From Mortierella alpina (lineage: Eukaryota > Mortierellomycota > Mortierellomycetes > Mortierellales > Mortierellaceae), in contig JANATF010000004.1 of NCBI GenBank assembly GCA_029449245.1, positions 1,116,001-1,180,000 on the forward strand: a DNA stretch of 64,000 nt. The letters are read 5' to 3'. A program made the translations under genes and the position numbers. Positions within the stretch are counted from its first letter, which is position 1; each line of letters opens with the position of its first letter. Shown in pieces: positions 44,991 to 60,175 of this stretch. Below the pieces are notes generated by a model that was not told the DNA's origin, ran no database searches, and worked only from the letters and a program-made list of their open reading frames with translations.

Positions 44991-47248
44991 ATGGCGAAGT
45001 CGTACGGCACAATGTCAGGAGCCCACACCTCCCTCCCTTCCTCCTCATCCAACACTACGGTGGTCCGAGCTGGGAGCCCCTCCACCGTATCCACCGCCGC
45101 GTCCCAGTCTACAGCAAAGCAACATGCCCCTTTCCACAAAGCAACAGCCAATAGCTCGCCGCAGCATCGCCATGATGACGAGAGGACATCGTCGGATGAG
45201 TCGCCTCTGTTAAACCATGGACCTCATCACAACCAGGATCTGGGCCATGGCAACGAAGTCGGACCGTCGGCTGGCTTCTGGAGTTGTGTAAGTGTAATAG
45301 ACTAGAGAGAAGTGGTCTCGTTTTGACTCTAGATATTGGATAAGCCAGACACTTGGTGTCTGACAGTGCGGACATGTCCGCCACAGGAAGGTCCGCGCGT
45401 TTTACGACACTGCACTGGCTATCTGAGCGCAAGAGTACCCTGATTGAAAAATGAAGGGATCTACGAGCCACGAAAACCAAACGACGGCAGAAAGGATCAT
45501 AGACTATAAACAAATGAAGTGGTTGCCCTGAAAAGAGGCGGACAAGAGGAAGGAGACACGCCTCCTTTTGTCGTTGTTGTTGTCGTCGTCGGACCACCTC
45601 ACTAAGACAGTTACTGCTTTGCTCTGTTTGCTCTTTTGCACACATCACTAGACCATCAACTTGGCCAACACGATCCTAGGAACTGGCATGTTAGCCATGG
45701 TAAGAGAATAGAACAAATGCATCATCTGCCACTATACTATCATAATCCCCCGTGTCATTCATAGTCGCTAATTTTCTTTTTCGTTCTTTTTTTGCCCTGT
45801 TAGCCAGGAGCGCTTGCGGCCGTGGGATTGCTGCTCGGGAGCTTTATGATTGTGTTTTCTGCCGGCGCATCAGCGCTGGGACTCTACTTTTTGACAAGGA
45901 GCGCCAGCAGGACTCATGGTCGAGCCGCGTCCTTCTTTGCCTGTTCCAAACTGACATACCCTTCAGCAGCCGTGTTTTTTGATGTTGCCATCGCTATCAA
46001 ATGCTTCGGAGTCGGCATCTCGTACCTGATCATCATTGGAGATCTGATGCCGGAGGTAGTGCGTTCCCTGGCGGCGATGGCGTTTGTGGCCGCAGGCGGA
46101 GATGGAGCAGGGGAGATGGACCCACAGCTTTGGTTCTTGGTCGACCGACGATTCTGGATCACCATCTTCATGGGCATCATTGGACCCCTAGCGTTCCTCA
46201 GGAGGTTGGACTCGCTCAAGGCCACTAGTGCTCTCGCCCTGACGGCAGTCTTTTACCTGGTCTTTATTGTCATCCACTTCTACCTGAAGCCTGAACAACC
46301 CCTGCCACCCAAGGAAGAGATCCGATACGTGTACCTGTCGTCGCAGTTCTGGACAACGCTGCCCATCTTTGTCTTTGCATTCACTTGCCACCAGAATGTG
46401 AGTTTTGTCTCATGTTGGTTTTGCCTGTCCAAACGAAACAACATTCTTCGCAGTCTGACTTCAACGCTAACGGAGTTGTGTGTCTGTCATTTGGCACTAT
46501 GTGTTTCTTGTTTTTTGTCTAGATCTTTTCGGTCTACAATGAGCTGACAGACAATGGACAGAGCATGCTCAACAGGATCATCTCGACCTCGATTGGATCC
46601 GCGGTTGTGGTCTACCACACGATCGGCGTTCTCGGATATCTCACCTTTGGAAACATCGTCGGTGGCAACATCATCCAAATGTACAACGCCTCCCTTCTCG
46701 TCACCATCGGAAGAATCGCCATCGTCATCCTCGTCATGTTCTCTTTCCCGCTTCAGTGCCACCCTTGCAGGGCATGCCTGGACAAGGTTCTGATCGCCGT
46801 AATCCAGCTCTGGGATTCGACTCGATTTGGCAAGAAGCGACAGTACAACTCACTGACAGAGACGAATGACCACGACCAAGACCACGATGATGACCCTGCC
46901 CCCTCGCCAAGCTCTGTCACACTGGCAGAAGGCGGTGAAGTCGACGACCATGGCGCGCCCACCCAAGAGATCCCACAGCTCAAGTACATCATCATGACCA
47001 TGGCCATTTTGATCGGAAGCTATCTGATTGCCATCACCATCTCGGACCTCAAGGTCGTCCTCTCCCTCGTTGGTTCCACAGGATCCACTGCCATCTCCTT
47101 CATCCTGCCCGGCAGCTTTTACTACAAGCTGCATGAGAATGACCCATGGACTGGACGCAAGATCCTGTCCATGTGCCTGACAATCTATGGTTGTCTGGTC
47201 ATGGTCATTTGCTTGACCGCTAACATCAGGAAGATTATCTATGGATAG
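44991..47248 (+). CDS. Vacuolar-type amino-acid transporter (AAAP family, AVT5/AVT6-like)
   Basis: Four exons (44991-45287, 45652-45699, 45804-46397, 46523-47248) give 554 residues. The first 95 residues are a soluble Ser/His-rich tail. TINLANTILGTGMLAMPGALAA is the AAAP first-span signature and spans exons 2-3. About eleven hydrophobic spans follow, including FFDVAIAIKCFGVGISYLII, FWTTLPIFVFAFTCHQN (which abuts an intron), GSAVVVYHTIGVLGYLTFG and TGSTAISFILPGSFYYK. This order matches yeast Avt5/Avt6 and SLC38 proteins, which export amino acids from the vacuole. An acidic loop (ETNDHDQDHDDDPAPS) between spans is specific to this protein. An alternative ATG 24 bases downstream would remove only the first eight residues. 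Confidence 0.9.
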
Positions 47249-47656
47249 AAAACCATACAACAACAATGTACTGGCTGTCTTTTTTGTTTGGAAATTTTTT
47301 TTATGCATGTTGTTGCTTTGTATGCTATGCGAATTTGCGTCTATTTGGGATAAAAAGCATGGACATGGACATGGAAAAAACGCTATAAATACAGGAGGGG
47401 AGTGTTTGAGAGAGGTTGTGCCTCTCCCTTTCAAATGCTGTGCGGGTGGACATCGGTGAATGACCCCAAAGGTAGGCTTCAAATGAGAAAAGAAAAATGA
47501 AAAATGGGGTATACAATGTACAAGTGCCAGCATCCTGCATCCATAACGTGAATAGAAAGGAGATCAGAGAAGAGAAAAAAGTAAGGAAAAAAAAAAAAGT
47601 ATCAGTAGCCTGAAAGCAGGTTACTCAGTCAAGCAATGGTAAGGTTGCTTTCGGCT

Positions 47657-50119
<2,463 letters not shown>

Positions 50120-51946
50120 TGGATGTAAAAAGGGTTGAAGAGGAGATGAGGAAAAGGGTGATGAGAAGAGGGAAAAAAAAGCTCGATGATAAGCGATATT
50201 TGTTGGTGGCTGCGGCGTCCGATGCGACTAAAAAAAACACATATCGTCATCGCGGCCAATCGTCACGTGCAGAATTGGGTCCAGCCGTGCATGAACATTG
50301 CTGCAAGACAGGGTCCTGAACTATCACAGCAGCAGGCAGACTACCAGGCAATTTGCTTTCTGCGGAGTCTGATTAAGGTCAGAAGCTTGAGGTGGGATCG
50401 AGAGAAAGAGAGGGAGAGGGAGAGGGAGAAAGAGAGAGAGGGAGAATGAGAGAATGAGAGAATGAGAGAGAGAGAGAGAGAGAGAGAGAAGGAAAGAAGC
50501 AAGGAAAGAAGGAAGGAAGGAAGGACAGGAGAGGGAAAGCGAGAGAAGCAAGAGTGGAGTGCTCGGGATAAACAGATCCATGCTACACCATGCTACACAA
50601 TGCCACACATGCTCCACATGCTTCAGTAAAAATAGGAGAGAGAGAGTGTGAGTGAGCAATTTGACGGCTCATAACCCATGCGCGCGAATGAATTTTGTAT
50701 GAACAGGACAGATATGTGAGATGTGGCACATTACGGCTACATGTGCAGCATGCGTGGGTTTGAGATGTGCAAATCCAGTACAGTCCACCCCATGCCTTGC
50801 TATCGTGTCTCGCCTTCCCACCTTTGCACTCTTCTTCTTCTTCTTCTTGCTGTTCCTTCCTGTTCTTGCTGCTCTCGTCTGTCTCATCCTCATCCTCATC
50901 CTCATCCTCGTCTTCATCCTCGTCCCTCCTCCCTGTCCTCTTCCTCCTCCTCGCCCACTTCTGTGTCCTTTTCTTCCTCGACCTCGTCTGCCTCTGCTTC
51001 GTCGTGGGTGCCTCTCCTTTCAACATTCCATATTGCACTTCTCCACATCCAGAACGAGCTCCACCACGGTTTAATCTAATCCCATTCCACTCGCCCATCC
51101 TCCTCTCCACACCCATCAGGGCTCGCTCTCTCTCTCTCTCGTTCGCTCCGGTTCCCTCTTTGTTACAGCACTCGTTGTGATTGACTATTAAACTACCGCT
51201 ACCGCGACAAAGCTGTGCCCAGTGCACCCCTCATTCGCAGCAGCCAACAAAAGACACAGACAAGTACATGCTGACCGAGAAGAACATGCTGACCGCTCCC
51301 ACGCGCATAACACCGCTCAGCCGAGACCAGTCCTTCGAGGTAACGCTACACTACAGCATGCTCCAATGCTCACGCTCTCCCTCTCCTTGTCTCCCGCTCT
51401 TTGTATCTTGAAGCACTGCATCAAACAGTTCTTTATTGCCATGTACCGCCTCGTTTTGTTGGGTCAGCAGCATGCAGTCGCATACAAGCCCACCCACCCC
51501 CTCCTCTCCCGATGCGCGTGCTTATCGTGTCGGATGTCCCGCGAAAGGAAAAATCGGTTCCTTACAGTAATGGGGTTGTGACCCTGTTGACGGTCTTTCA
51601 TACAACAACCTTGCTCGCTCCGAGGCGGCTCCAATCTAGCAGAGCCATCAATCTCGCCAATCTATCTGGCATTTCTCTGCAACACCGGCGGGGATCAGAA
51701 AAGCAAGTCCAGTGTTCTGCCATGGTTACTCGCCCCAACCCCACGAGAGAAATGCCCGCTGTGGCGACGAGACAGCGAACGAAAATGGTCAACCATGACC
51801 TGAGGGAGCAGCCGCATAGTACAGGGCAGAATAGGACAGGATAGATACCACCTTTTTGGCTTCTTCTTTCGCACACTCTTCACCCTCTACACGCCCCTCT
51901 TCTCTCTCTCCCTCTTCTCTTCCCTCTTCCTGCCCAACGGCATGTG
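50120..51946. other. Divergent intergenic region (DED1 / coiled-coil gene)
   Basis: About 1.8 kb between opposed starts. It holds a GA-rich tract, then TTCTTC and CTCATC pyrimidine repeats (about 50,830-50,930) and CT-rich sequence near 51,120-51,170. Open frames of Ser/Leu/Arg/Glu composition derive from these repeats. Confidence 0.6.
50398..50525. repeat. GA-rich purine tract
   Basis: Nearly pure purine for about 128 bases, with a perfect (GA)n core of about 25 bases near 50,465-50,489 and GGAA units at the right end. It lies about 300 bases upstream of the DED1 ATG. Confidence 0.85.
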
Positions 51947-54161
51947 ATGGGAATCGTAAGCGCTGACTAAATTCTTCCCGTTTCGCATCCGTGCACCTGT
52001 AGAGTCCACCTTGCCCACCCTATAATCTCTCACAGGAGGACGTGCTCGGTAAGCATCGCGGCTTTTAGTCATGCCCGCCTTTCGCTGTACAAGCCTGTGT
52101 GCTTCCCGAAAAGCTTATCGGCCTGTGTCTTTGTCCCTCCTTACACAGCACAAGCCCCTCCACCAGAACAAGACGAGCTCTGGGCCGAATTGGAGCGGAT
52201 TGAAGACGCGAGAGCCCTCAAACAAAAGTTCTACGACGAGCACCAACTGATGAAAGAGCAGCTACATATGGCTGGGCGCTTCGGATTGGAGCTCCAGCAG
52301 AATCTGGAGCACGCACAACGTGCAGAACGGCAATCCTTTGCCCAGGTAAACTAGCCCACATTGTAATGATAAGTAAATGAACTCTGGCACAATATCTAAC
52401 GTCTATGCCATTCGCCTCAACCATTAGCTACAAGCCCTGCAGGATGAAAACTCGGCCCTGCAGTCGAGGGTACATCAGCAAGCACAGCACTTTAACTCGC
52501 ACTTGGATGGTTCTGAAGACGAGATGCAGAATCTCACAAGCGAGAACGAGTCTCTGCAGAAGGAGCTGGATGGCTGTCGCCGTGAACTCAAGATGTTTCG
52601 CAAGGAGCTCGACGGTTTAGTCGAGCAGATGAGCGAGATGGGGACCGAGGTTCTGGATGCCAAGAACAAAGTGAGCGTGTATTCGCGCCGGCTTAATGAG
52701 GTAGAACAAGAGTTGACGACGACTCAGGGCTTGAACGTGGATCTTCAGGAGCAGCTCCGCGTCACGCTCGAAAGACAGAAGCAAACGCATTCCAGCACAG
52801 CGATGGCCATGAAAAGCATGCAGTCGGAACTTGGAAAGGTACTTTCAGATAGCGGCACAATCCGCTCAACACTTGAAGAGCTGGAAAACAGACAGGACAA
52901 GTGTGAGGGCAAAGTGGTGGAGATGATGTCGAATACCAAGGAATATGCGCACCTGCTTGAGGAGGCTCAGACGACCATCCAGACCATGCGCATCGAGTCG
53001 GACATGGAGGGACGCGCTTGGCTGCCGCATGCATCACCATCCGGAAGGATCAGGAGCACGGGCCAGCTCTCGACTCTCGCTATGGAAGACCCAGACCTCG
53101 ACAATGCCCACGACTTTCCTCAAGGCCTGAACAACGCCAATGAGGATGTACCACAGGAAATGTCCCTGGGCAGAGAGCTGGGACTTGGAGTCAGCTTTAA
53201 TCAGCCAAAGGAAGGCGCGCTCTCGTCTCCGCCACCCACCCCGGCCACTGCCACCATGTCGGCACCGTTCTCAAGCCCAGAACCACTCACTCCCGCAACC
53301 TCACCTCAAGTACCCATGGCCACTCAGAACAGACAGCAACTGCAGGCGCGCCCGACAGAGTCACCTGATCCCATCCAGCAAGAGCAGTTGCCCACTCCTG
53401 TACCGAATGATTCGGGCAGCAAGTTCTCTACGCCTGCGCCTCCCTCGACCACCACCGAGCTGCAGCAACGACTTGAGGAACACAACATTTTGCAGACAGT
53501 GCTGAATTCATCTTTGCCATCCTCTCGGCCACAGTGGAACCCCAGTGTGTCGCTCGAATATGTGCCACCGCCTTCCAATCCATCCCAGGGCCGATCCAGG
53601 AGCAGCAGTCGAGCCGCCACGAATGCCAGTATGTCCTCTTCTCGCTGCAGCTCCCGGTCTGTCAGTCAGATGAGTCTGCACCATCATCCATCCTCGAACT
53701 CTACATCACCTGGATCCTCAGTCAGAGCTACCCAAGGACGCCAGCAGTCATCGGTCCTTGCGTCCTTGCAATCATCAGCCTCACAGCGGTCAAAGTCGTC
53801 GCCTGGAAGCACATCTTCGCTAATGGATGCTATAGCCGCCCATACTGGAAAGCGCAGCCAAACCAGCGCGATGGGTATCAACAATGACAGCAGGAAGGGC
53901 AGTGTTGCTGGTCAAAACCGTCCGAGGAGAAGCACCACTGCGATGACGGTTGAGAAAAACCCGAACCCGAACGCTGGTCTCAAGTACTTGCTCAAAGGCG
54001 GCAGCAGCAGCGGCGGCAACAATAGCTCCAACGGCAGTCCGACAGCTGTCTCGAACGTTATGACCAAGGCCAAAGGAACGGCAAACACTAACACCAACGC
54101 CAACAACCCTAGTAGTAAGGCAGCCAACCCTGTTCCCATGAGAGGCAGTAGGACCCCTTGA
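51947..54161 (+). CDS. Coiled-coil protein with CC1-box-like N-terminus
   Basis: Four exons (51947-51955, 52003-52048, 52149-52345, 52428-54161) give 661 residues. The first exon is nine bases (Met-Gly-Ile). All four junctions keep frame, and the joined N-terminus reads MGISPPCPPYNLSQEDVL. Residues about 25-320 are heptad-rich coiled coil: EQDELWAELERIEDA, then LHMAGRFGLELQQNLEHA (about 57-74), then ESLQKELDGCRRELKMFR and LNEVEQELTTTQGL. The AGRFG at 60-64 resembles the CC1 box (AAxxG) of dynein adaptors such as BICD and Spindly; this is a pattern match only. From about residue 330 to the end the protein is Ser/Pro/Thr/Gln-rich and basic, with PTAVSNVMTKAKG near the C-terminus. Function unknown; cytoskeletal adaptor is the inference. 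Confidence 0.75.
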
Positions 54162-54487
54162 TCGACAAAGGTCATGGTTGGTCCACGCTTGTACTTTTAA
54201 AACGCTATTCCTTTTTTTCCCCCACTTATACCCTCACCATGGCTCTGGACAGTCGCACTCTCCCAATCACTCCATATGTTCTCTGTCCTTCATTCAGAAT
54301 GACTATTCTTTTTTTATTTTTTTCCCTACTTATTCTTTTGTATCAAAACAGACTTCCAGGATCCAGGAACATCAGACAATAAAAATGGAGAAAAAGTATA
54401 CTCAGCTCTGTTCGCTCGAAGAGAAAAAAAAAACAAGTGGAGAGGGCTAAACGACATACGTCTCCATTTCCCGATTCTTCATCCTCA

Positions 54488-57400
54488 TCATGGCTGGGTG
54501 TTCGTGTTGGTGCGTGGGATTGACTTTGTGCGCGAGAAGATGGTCTTAATGGTCGGGACCATATTAAGTCCAATAATCTCATCGTTCAGCGTGGTGGGTC
54601 TCACTTTGCGGAGGACGAGTTGTCGGACCGTGGCATAGAAGATAATAACGACTCCAAAGGCCATGGGTATCAGCAGGTAAATAAACGGTGTGTCGTTGGA
54701 GGTGCCAAAGACAACAGGGAATCCAGGGCAATAGACAATCAAGAATCCAAGCGCACATCCAAACACAATGCCGACAAACGTCCGTGGGTTCGAGAACATG
54801 TACTTGCCAAATGGCAAACGGTACCGAGTCTTGCAGGCAAACAAGTTGAACAGCTGCATGATCATGACACTCAGATAGAAACTTGATTGCGCCTTGGCCA
54901 GCAAATCCAGGTTCGCTTGCGGAGATTGGGACGAAAACTCGTTGTTCTTTTGCATCTGGACCGCCTGGGCTGGGTTGATCCCTCCCACCCTGTAGATAAC
55001 CACGAAAAAGGTGACCAGTGCTCCCACGGTTTGAATTATTCCAATTTCAAGGTACGCCCACGAGAGCAAGCCGGCATCGACCAAAACCTCATCCTCCGTG
55101 TGCTCAAAGCGCTCGCGCCAGTAGAGCGATGTGAACATAGCCTTAAAGTCGTGGTGGAATCGGTTCCAGCGTGAAGGTGCGACCTGCTCGCCCGACTCTG
55201 CGTCAATCACGGGGGGTAGGGCCCGGGTGGCCAAGCGTCGGCGACGCTCGATGGATTCGGGGGTAACAGGCTTACGAGGAGGCAGTTTCATGAGTCCGCC
55301 ACTGGTCTCTGGCTTGTCCCAGGCAAAGGTCAACGAGAGGATCAGCTCGAATCCGAGATCGATGACCAGGATCAACATGGACGAGATGGGCAAGGGGATC
55401 GAGGCAATAACGTAAAGCAAGTTGGGGATGACCTCTGGCATCGAATGTGTAATCGTGTACTGGATCGACTTTTTCAGGTTCGTGAAGATCAAGCGACCCT
55501 CCTCGATGCCGCGTACTGTTGATGCAAAGTTGTCGTCCAGTAGAATCATGGCCGCTGCCTCCTTGGAGACATCCGATCCAGAAATGTTCATGGCGATTCC
55601 CAGGTCAGCCTTCTTGAGTGCTGGCGAGTCGTTGACACCATCACCTGTGACACCAACAATGTGTCCGAGGGACTGGGCGTGCTTGACAATCTGCAGTTTG
55701 TGCTTGGGTGAGGTACGAGCGAAGATGATTTCTGGCTTGGAAAAGATCACGTCCCAATCGTGCTCCGATAAGGAGTCGATCTGCTCGCCATGGATTACGA
55801 TAGCATTGTACTCGTCGTCGCCAACCTCATCCACCGCGCAGCCACGCTGCTGTGCCACCATCTCCTTGGTGTCTGAAAGAACCAGGTTGATCTTACGTCC
55901 GATAGCCTCGGCCGTCAGCGGGTGGTCACCAGTAACCATCATCACACGGATACCAGCAGAGCGGCACCGACCAATTGCTTCACGAACTCCATGCTTGGGA
56001 GGATCCTCGAGCGAAACCAGTCCGATAAAGCATAGCTGGGTAGTGGGGTAGTTCTTCTTTTCCTTGTCGAATACGTGATCATCTGGGTACTGGTCGCGTG
56101 GCATCAGAAGCTGGGCAAAGGCAAGCACACGATGACCCTTCGAGGCCATCAAGGCATACATCTCGTCGTACGCCTTCGAATGCTCCGGCGTCAGTGGTAC
56201 GGCTGCGCCATTGATCAGAATCGAACTACACAGTCGCAGGATACGTTCGGGCGCTCCCTTCATCAACAACGTAAACTTGCCGTCCGGATGCTCCTTGTGA
56301 TGGATGGACATCGCCCACTTGTTCTCAGAGTTGAAGGGGACCTCAAAGACCTTAGGATAGAGGTCATTTAGGTTGTCAAAGTTGGCAATATTGGCGGCTG
56401 CGAAGCGGGTCAATCCCGACTCGGTGGCGTCTCCGAGCACTTGGCGTTCAGGAATGGGCACATCTGTTCGGTCAAACTTTGCTCGGGAGCAGAGTGAAGC
56501 AATCGCGAGCACCTCGGGGATGCCAGGTGAGTTGGCGTCGAAAGGATTTCCTGCATTGGCAGCACTGCGGAAGGCAGAATACATGTTGCCAGAGGACCAG
56601 ATATTGGTCACAGTCATCTGGTTGCGGGTCAGTGTTCCTGTCTTGTCCGTGGCTAAAAGCGTGATGGCTCCGAGTGTTTCGACACCAGTCAGGTCCTTGA
56701 CGAGTACATTCTGGGCTGCCATGCGCTTGGCGGCAATAGTAAGCAACATTGTCACCGTAGCCGGCAAACCTTCAGGCACCCAGGCGACAAAGACACCAAT
56801 TGCAAAGTTGAGCGTGCTGGAAATGCCGGCGCTGCCCTGGTTGCTATAGACTGCGAAATATCCAATGAGGAAGAAAACGATAGCGGTTGTAATGGCGATC
56901 GATGCGATGATCTTGACAAAGACGTCGATTTCCATCGACAGCGGTGACTTTCCAGAGTCCTCTCCAGCAGTCATACCGGCAATCTGACCCAGCACGGTGT
57001 TGTCGCCGGTTCTGATGACGATACCGTAGCCCTCTCCATTAACAACCAGGGATCCGTTGAAAGCAAGATTGTTCGCTTCCAACGGATTCCTGTGTTCGTT
57101 GACAGGATTGCGGTCCTGTGGGTCGGCCTCGCCAGTCAGCGATGAGTTGTCTACCTTCATGTCAGTGCAGGCGAAAATCATGATATCGGCTGGGATCTTG
57201 TCGCCCATGCGCGCAAAGACAATGTCCCCGAGGACGAGATCGGAGGCTGTGATTTGGATCGCCTTGTGGTCGCGCAGAACATAGCACTTCTGGGGCATCA
57301 GGTTCAGGAAAGACTGAAGGACCGCAGCAGACTTTTGGGCTTGGTAAAACTCGATGCCGGCATTAATGAACGCGACGATGATCAGAATGGCTCCAAGATA

Positions 57401-58179
57401 TGTCTAGAGCATCAATACCAGTGTGATGATGAACAAAATAATTAGCTGGAAGGCTTCGGTTGGCAAAGCACTAGTGGGAATAGAAAAAAAATGATACCAA
57501 TATTACGCCAACTCGGTGTCACTCTCACGTATCACCGTCTCTTACATTGACTTTGTTGCCCTGCGGGTCGACGGCCAGCAGAATGTAGTTGAGTATACCG
57601 GCCAGAATCAGCAACAGGTTGAAGAGCGATGTGAGGCAGTGGAAGAACTTCATGAAGGGCGAAATCTGCTTGGGAGGTGAGAGAATGTTGGGGCCGTTCT
57701 CGATCAGACGCTGGGCTGCGACAGCAGAGTCGAGGCCCTTACTGCTCCCAGCCTTGGCCGTGTCGATGCCAGTGTCATATCGTGCTGCAATCTCTTCGAT
57801 GGGGAAAAGGTGCTCCGTCTACAAAGCGCATCGTCATAGGAAAACACACAATCGATCAGTCAGTTCTCAAGAAGCTTCTGCAAGTGACCATTCGAAACAG
57901 ATAGCCATGAAAGCGAGAATCGCCTGGGAGAAAAGAACGAGGAAAGAAGGAAGGCGAACCACGTACGATGTCGAGCGTCTTTTCTTTGAGGGCGTTCTTC
58001 TTGTTCGCTGGTCCCTTCTCAGACATAACAGGCTCAGAGGTCGTAGTGCCCGCAGCCATAGCACCGCCTGGTGCAGCGGAGGTGGCCTCCTCCTTGGGGA
58101 TGGTCTTTGTCCTGGTCAACTCGAGCGGCTGGTTGGGATCTGGTCTTGGAGACCCGCCCTGCTCTATAGGATCAGCCAT
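54488..58179 (-). CDS. P-type ATPase, type IIC (Na,K/H,K-ATPase alpha-like)
   Basis: Three exons (58179-57967, 57818-57546, 57403-54488) give 1,133 residues. NSSLTGEADPQ, TDKTGTLTRNQM (phospho-Asp about 415), TGDGVNDSPALKKADLG and LDDNFASTVRGIEEGRLIF mark the actuator, P and hinge regions. The C-terminal spans carry CKTRYRLPFG, as in Na,K-ATPase alpha. The PEGLPATVT segment keeps the span-4 Glu. By alignment from memory with pig Na,K-ATPase, the span-5 Ser775 is His, Asn776 is Ser, Asp808 is Glu and Asp926 is Asn, while Glu779 and Asp804 are kept. The transported ions are therefore uncertain. Plasma-membrane location is the family expectation. No beta-subunit gene is in the window. The gene is convergent with the coiled-coil gene. 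Confidence 0.93.
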
Positions 58180-60175
58180 GGTTTACGAGCTATTCACAGT
58201 GTGGATAGTGGGTCAACCCTGAGGGCCGGTGGTTGGAACGGGGGGTGGGGTGAGGAGCGGCGGAGCACGCTTTGTGTGGGTGGGTGTGCGACGGTGTGTT
58301 TGGGTATGGGCTGACAATGGAATTAGAGCTAAGGAGAAGGATGGAGGAGGTGGATGGAGGTGGATGGAAGTGGGTGGAGGTGGGTGGAGGTGGGTGGAGG
58401 TGGGTGGAGGCGAGAGCGAGAGCGAGAGCGGGAAGAGAGAGTGTGCGGAAGAGAGCAGAGAGTGGAAACAAGAGGGGGAGTCAGTAAGCTCATGCATGTG
58501 GACAGCAGGAGAAAGAAAGAGCGGGCCAGGGTCCACAGGATGCACACTGTCCTTATTTGGCCACACTCAGCAGAGCCAATCCCCACTCCCACACTCCGCC
58601 CGCCGATTCCTTTATGCAATTCAGATACTAGCATGCTCCCTGTCGCTGGCTCTCTGCCCGGCTCTCTGTCTGGCTAGTCATGAGATGTTTTTACACCTTT
58701 GACGCCTTGACGCCCACAGCCCGGGTGCCACCACCAACCAATGCCTTGCATTCATGCACCTCAGTGGACAGATACTGATAGGGTACAACTGGCGTACGAT
58801 TGGCTGTCTGAAGTTCCCTGCCACGGAAAACGGAAATGGCCCAATCTGGACCAGGTCCAGGCTTGTGCTCTTCGCAACAAAACAAAAAATATAGTCTGCG
58901 GCTGAACTAAACACTGGGTGAACTGTAGTCAAATATCACATACCTTCAGTCTGATTAGAAGAGTAAAGGAGCAATCTGCCTTCATCAACGGTCAGAAGCA
59001 CCTGTGAACGATGTGTGTGGATTTGCTGGACGGTGTGAGGAACAAGAGAATTGGAATGAAAAGTGTTCCAATAAACACTGCTTCTGATCCCGTTCAACGC
59101 TGGAAGGACAGTGAGCCTTTTGAAAGTGAGGCACTTAGACGACGAGGATGTTCAGGGGAGCAAGGCACACCTTCGCAAAACTCGAGGGTGAACTTAGGGC
59201 AGGATAATCTGATGAAAGAAGGAACGACGAGAGACTGAGGGAGGGGCGCTGGAAGAGGGGGTCAGTCCCTCCTTTAAAAGTCTGGCATTTTTTCGTTTGG
59301 CTTTCAAATGTTATGTCTTGACGTATCTACTGTAGCACCTTCGTATCATCGCGAAGAGGCTATTTTTCTGTCTAAGCGTCGCCTTTTCACCCTATTGTTC
59401 TGCCCAGTTGAACTTCAATAAGGTAGCATGTCTGACCCACGGATGTGTGGTAGATGTGCTGTCAGACACCTCGGTCAAAGTCATGGAGTACCATCATCGG
59501 CCAGCGAGTGGAGTAATGCTGTATTAGATGGCCTGCTCCTTCTATCTTAGCCCGGAGCCTGAGAAAGGGGTTGCAAGAAAATGGCGAGCGACGTCATTAG
59601 GGGACGCAAGTGGGAGAGATGGGCTAGGGTCAGGAGCTAAGGAGGAAAGGGGACGATGCGCTCCATATGATCCCTTCAGTGCCTTATCACGTCCAAACCA
59701 GCACGTATCGTCAGTGAGCTCGCCAACTTTGGCTCCTGCCCAATGCCGTCCCACAACACCATCTGACCTATTCAGCGGCCTGAGATTTTTATGCTCTTTG
59801 ACCTCTTTGAGTGTCCACAATAGATGCATAGATGCTGCATGAACATTATCAACCGCCTTTGCAGCACTTTCTGCGTATGATAGTGGGGAGATGACATCGT
59901 TGCTGCCTTGGCGGGAGCATGTATTATGCCCCTGTTTTTGGATGACAATTGATCTGCCCTACTGGCGATCCAGGCACGTATCCTGTCCACCCCCTTCGTC
60001 GCACGGAAGCGAACTCATGTGGACTCCAAGCTCGAGATGGAGCTGTGACTGGATTTTTTTAAATTGCTTATCTTTTTCAAAACAATATGAACGCGTTCTT
60101 GACGTGGAGAGTGTGCTTCGCAGTTGTCCTTCGTCTTGACTCCCGTCCGCAGTTACCGCCAGACCGATCGCCAAC
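58180..60175. other. Divergent intergenic region (ATPase / thymidylate synthase)
   Basis: About 2 kb between opposed starts. It contains the TGGGTGGAGG array next to the ATPase. Between about 58,690 and 59,160 there is a protein-like minus-strand stretch that may be a relic (see findings). Nothing else is supported. Confidence 0.5.
58371..58410. repeat. Four tandem TGGGTGGAGG units
   Basis: Four perfect 10-base units, flanked by degenerate GGTGGATGGA copies from about 58,341. G-runs on the plus strand could form a two-tier G-quadruplex. The array lies about 190-230 bases upstream of the ATPase ATG. Confidence 0.9.

Noticed and set aside
44509-45154. Open frames of about 180-210 codons on both strands upstream of the transporter
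   Set aside because: Composition follows CT-rich DNA, there is no domain, and they overlap the 5' UTR and first exon of the transporter.
58371-58410. Short direct repeats considered as a CRISPR array
   Set aside because: Units are contiguous with no spacers and the host is eukaryotic.
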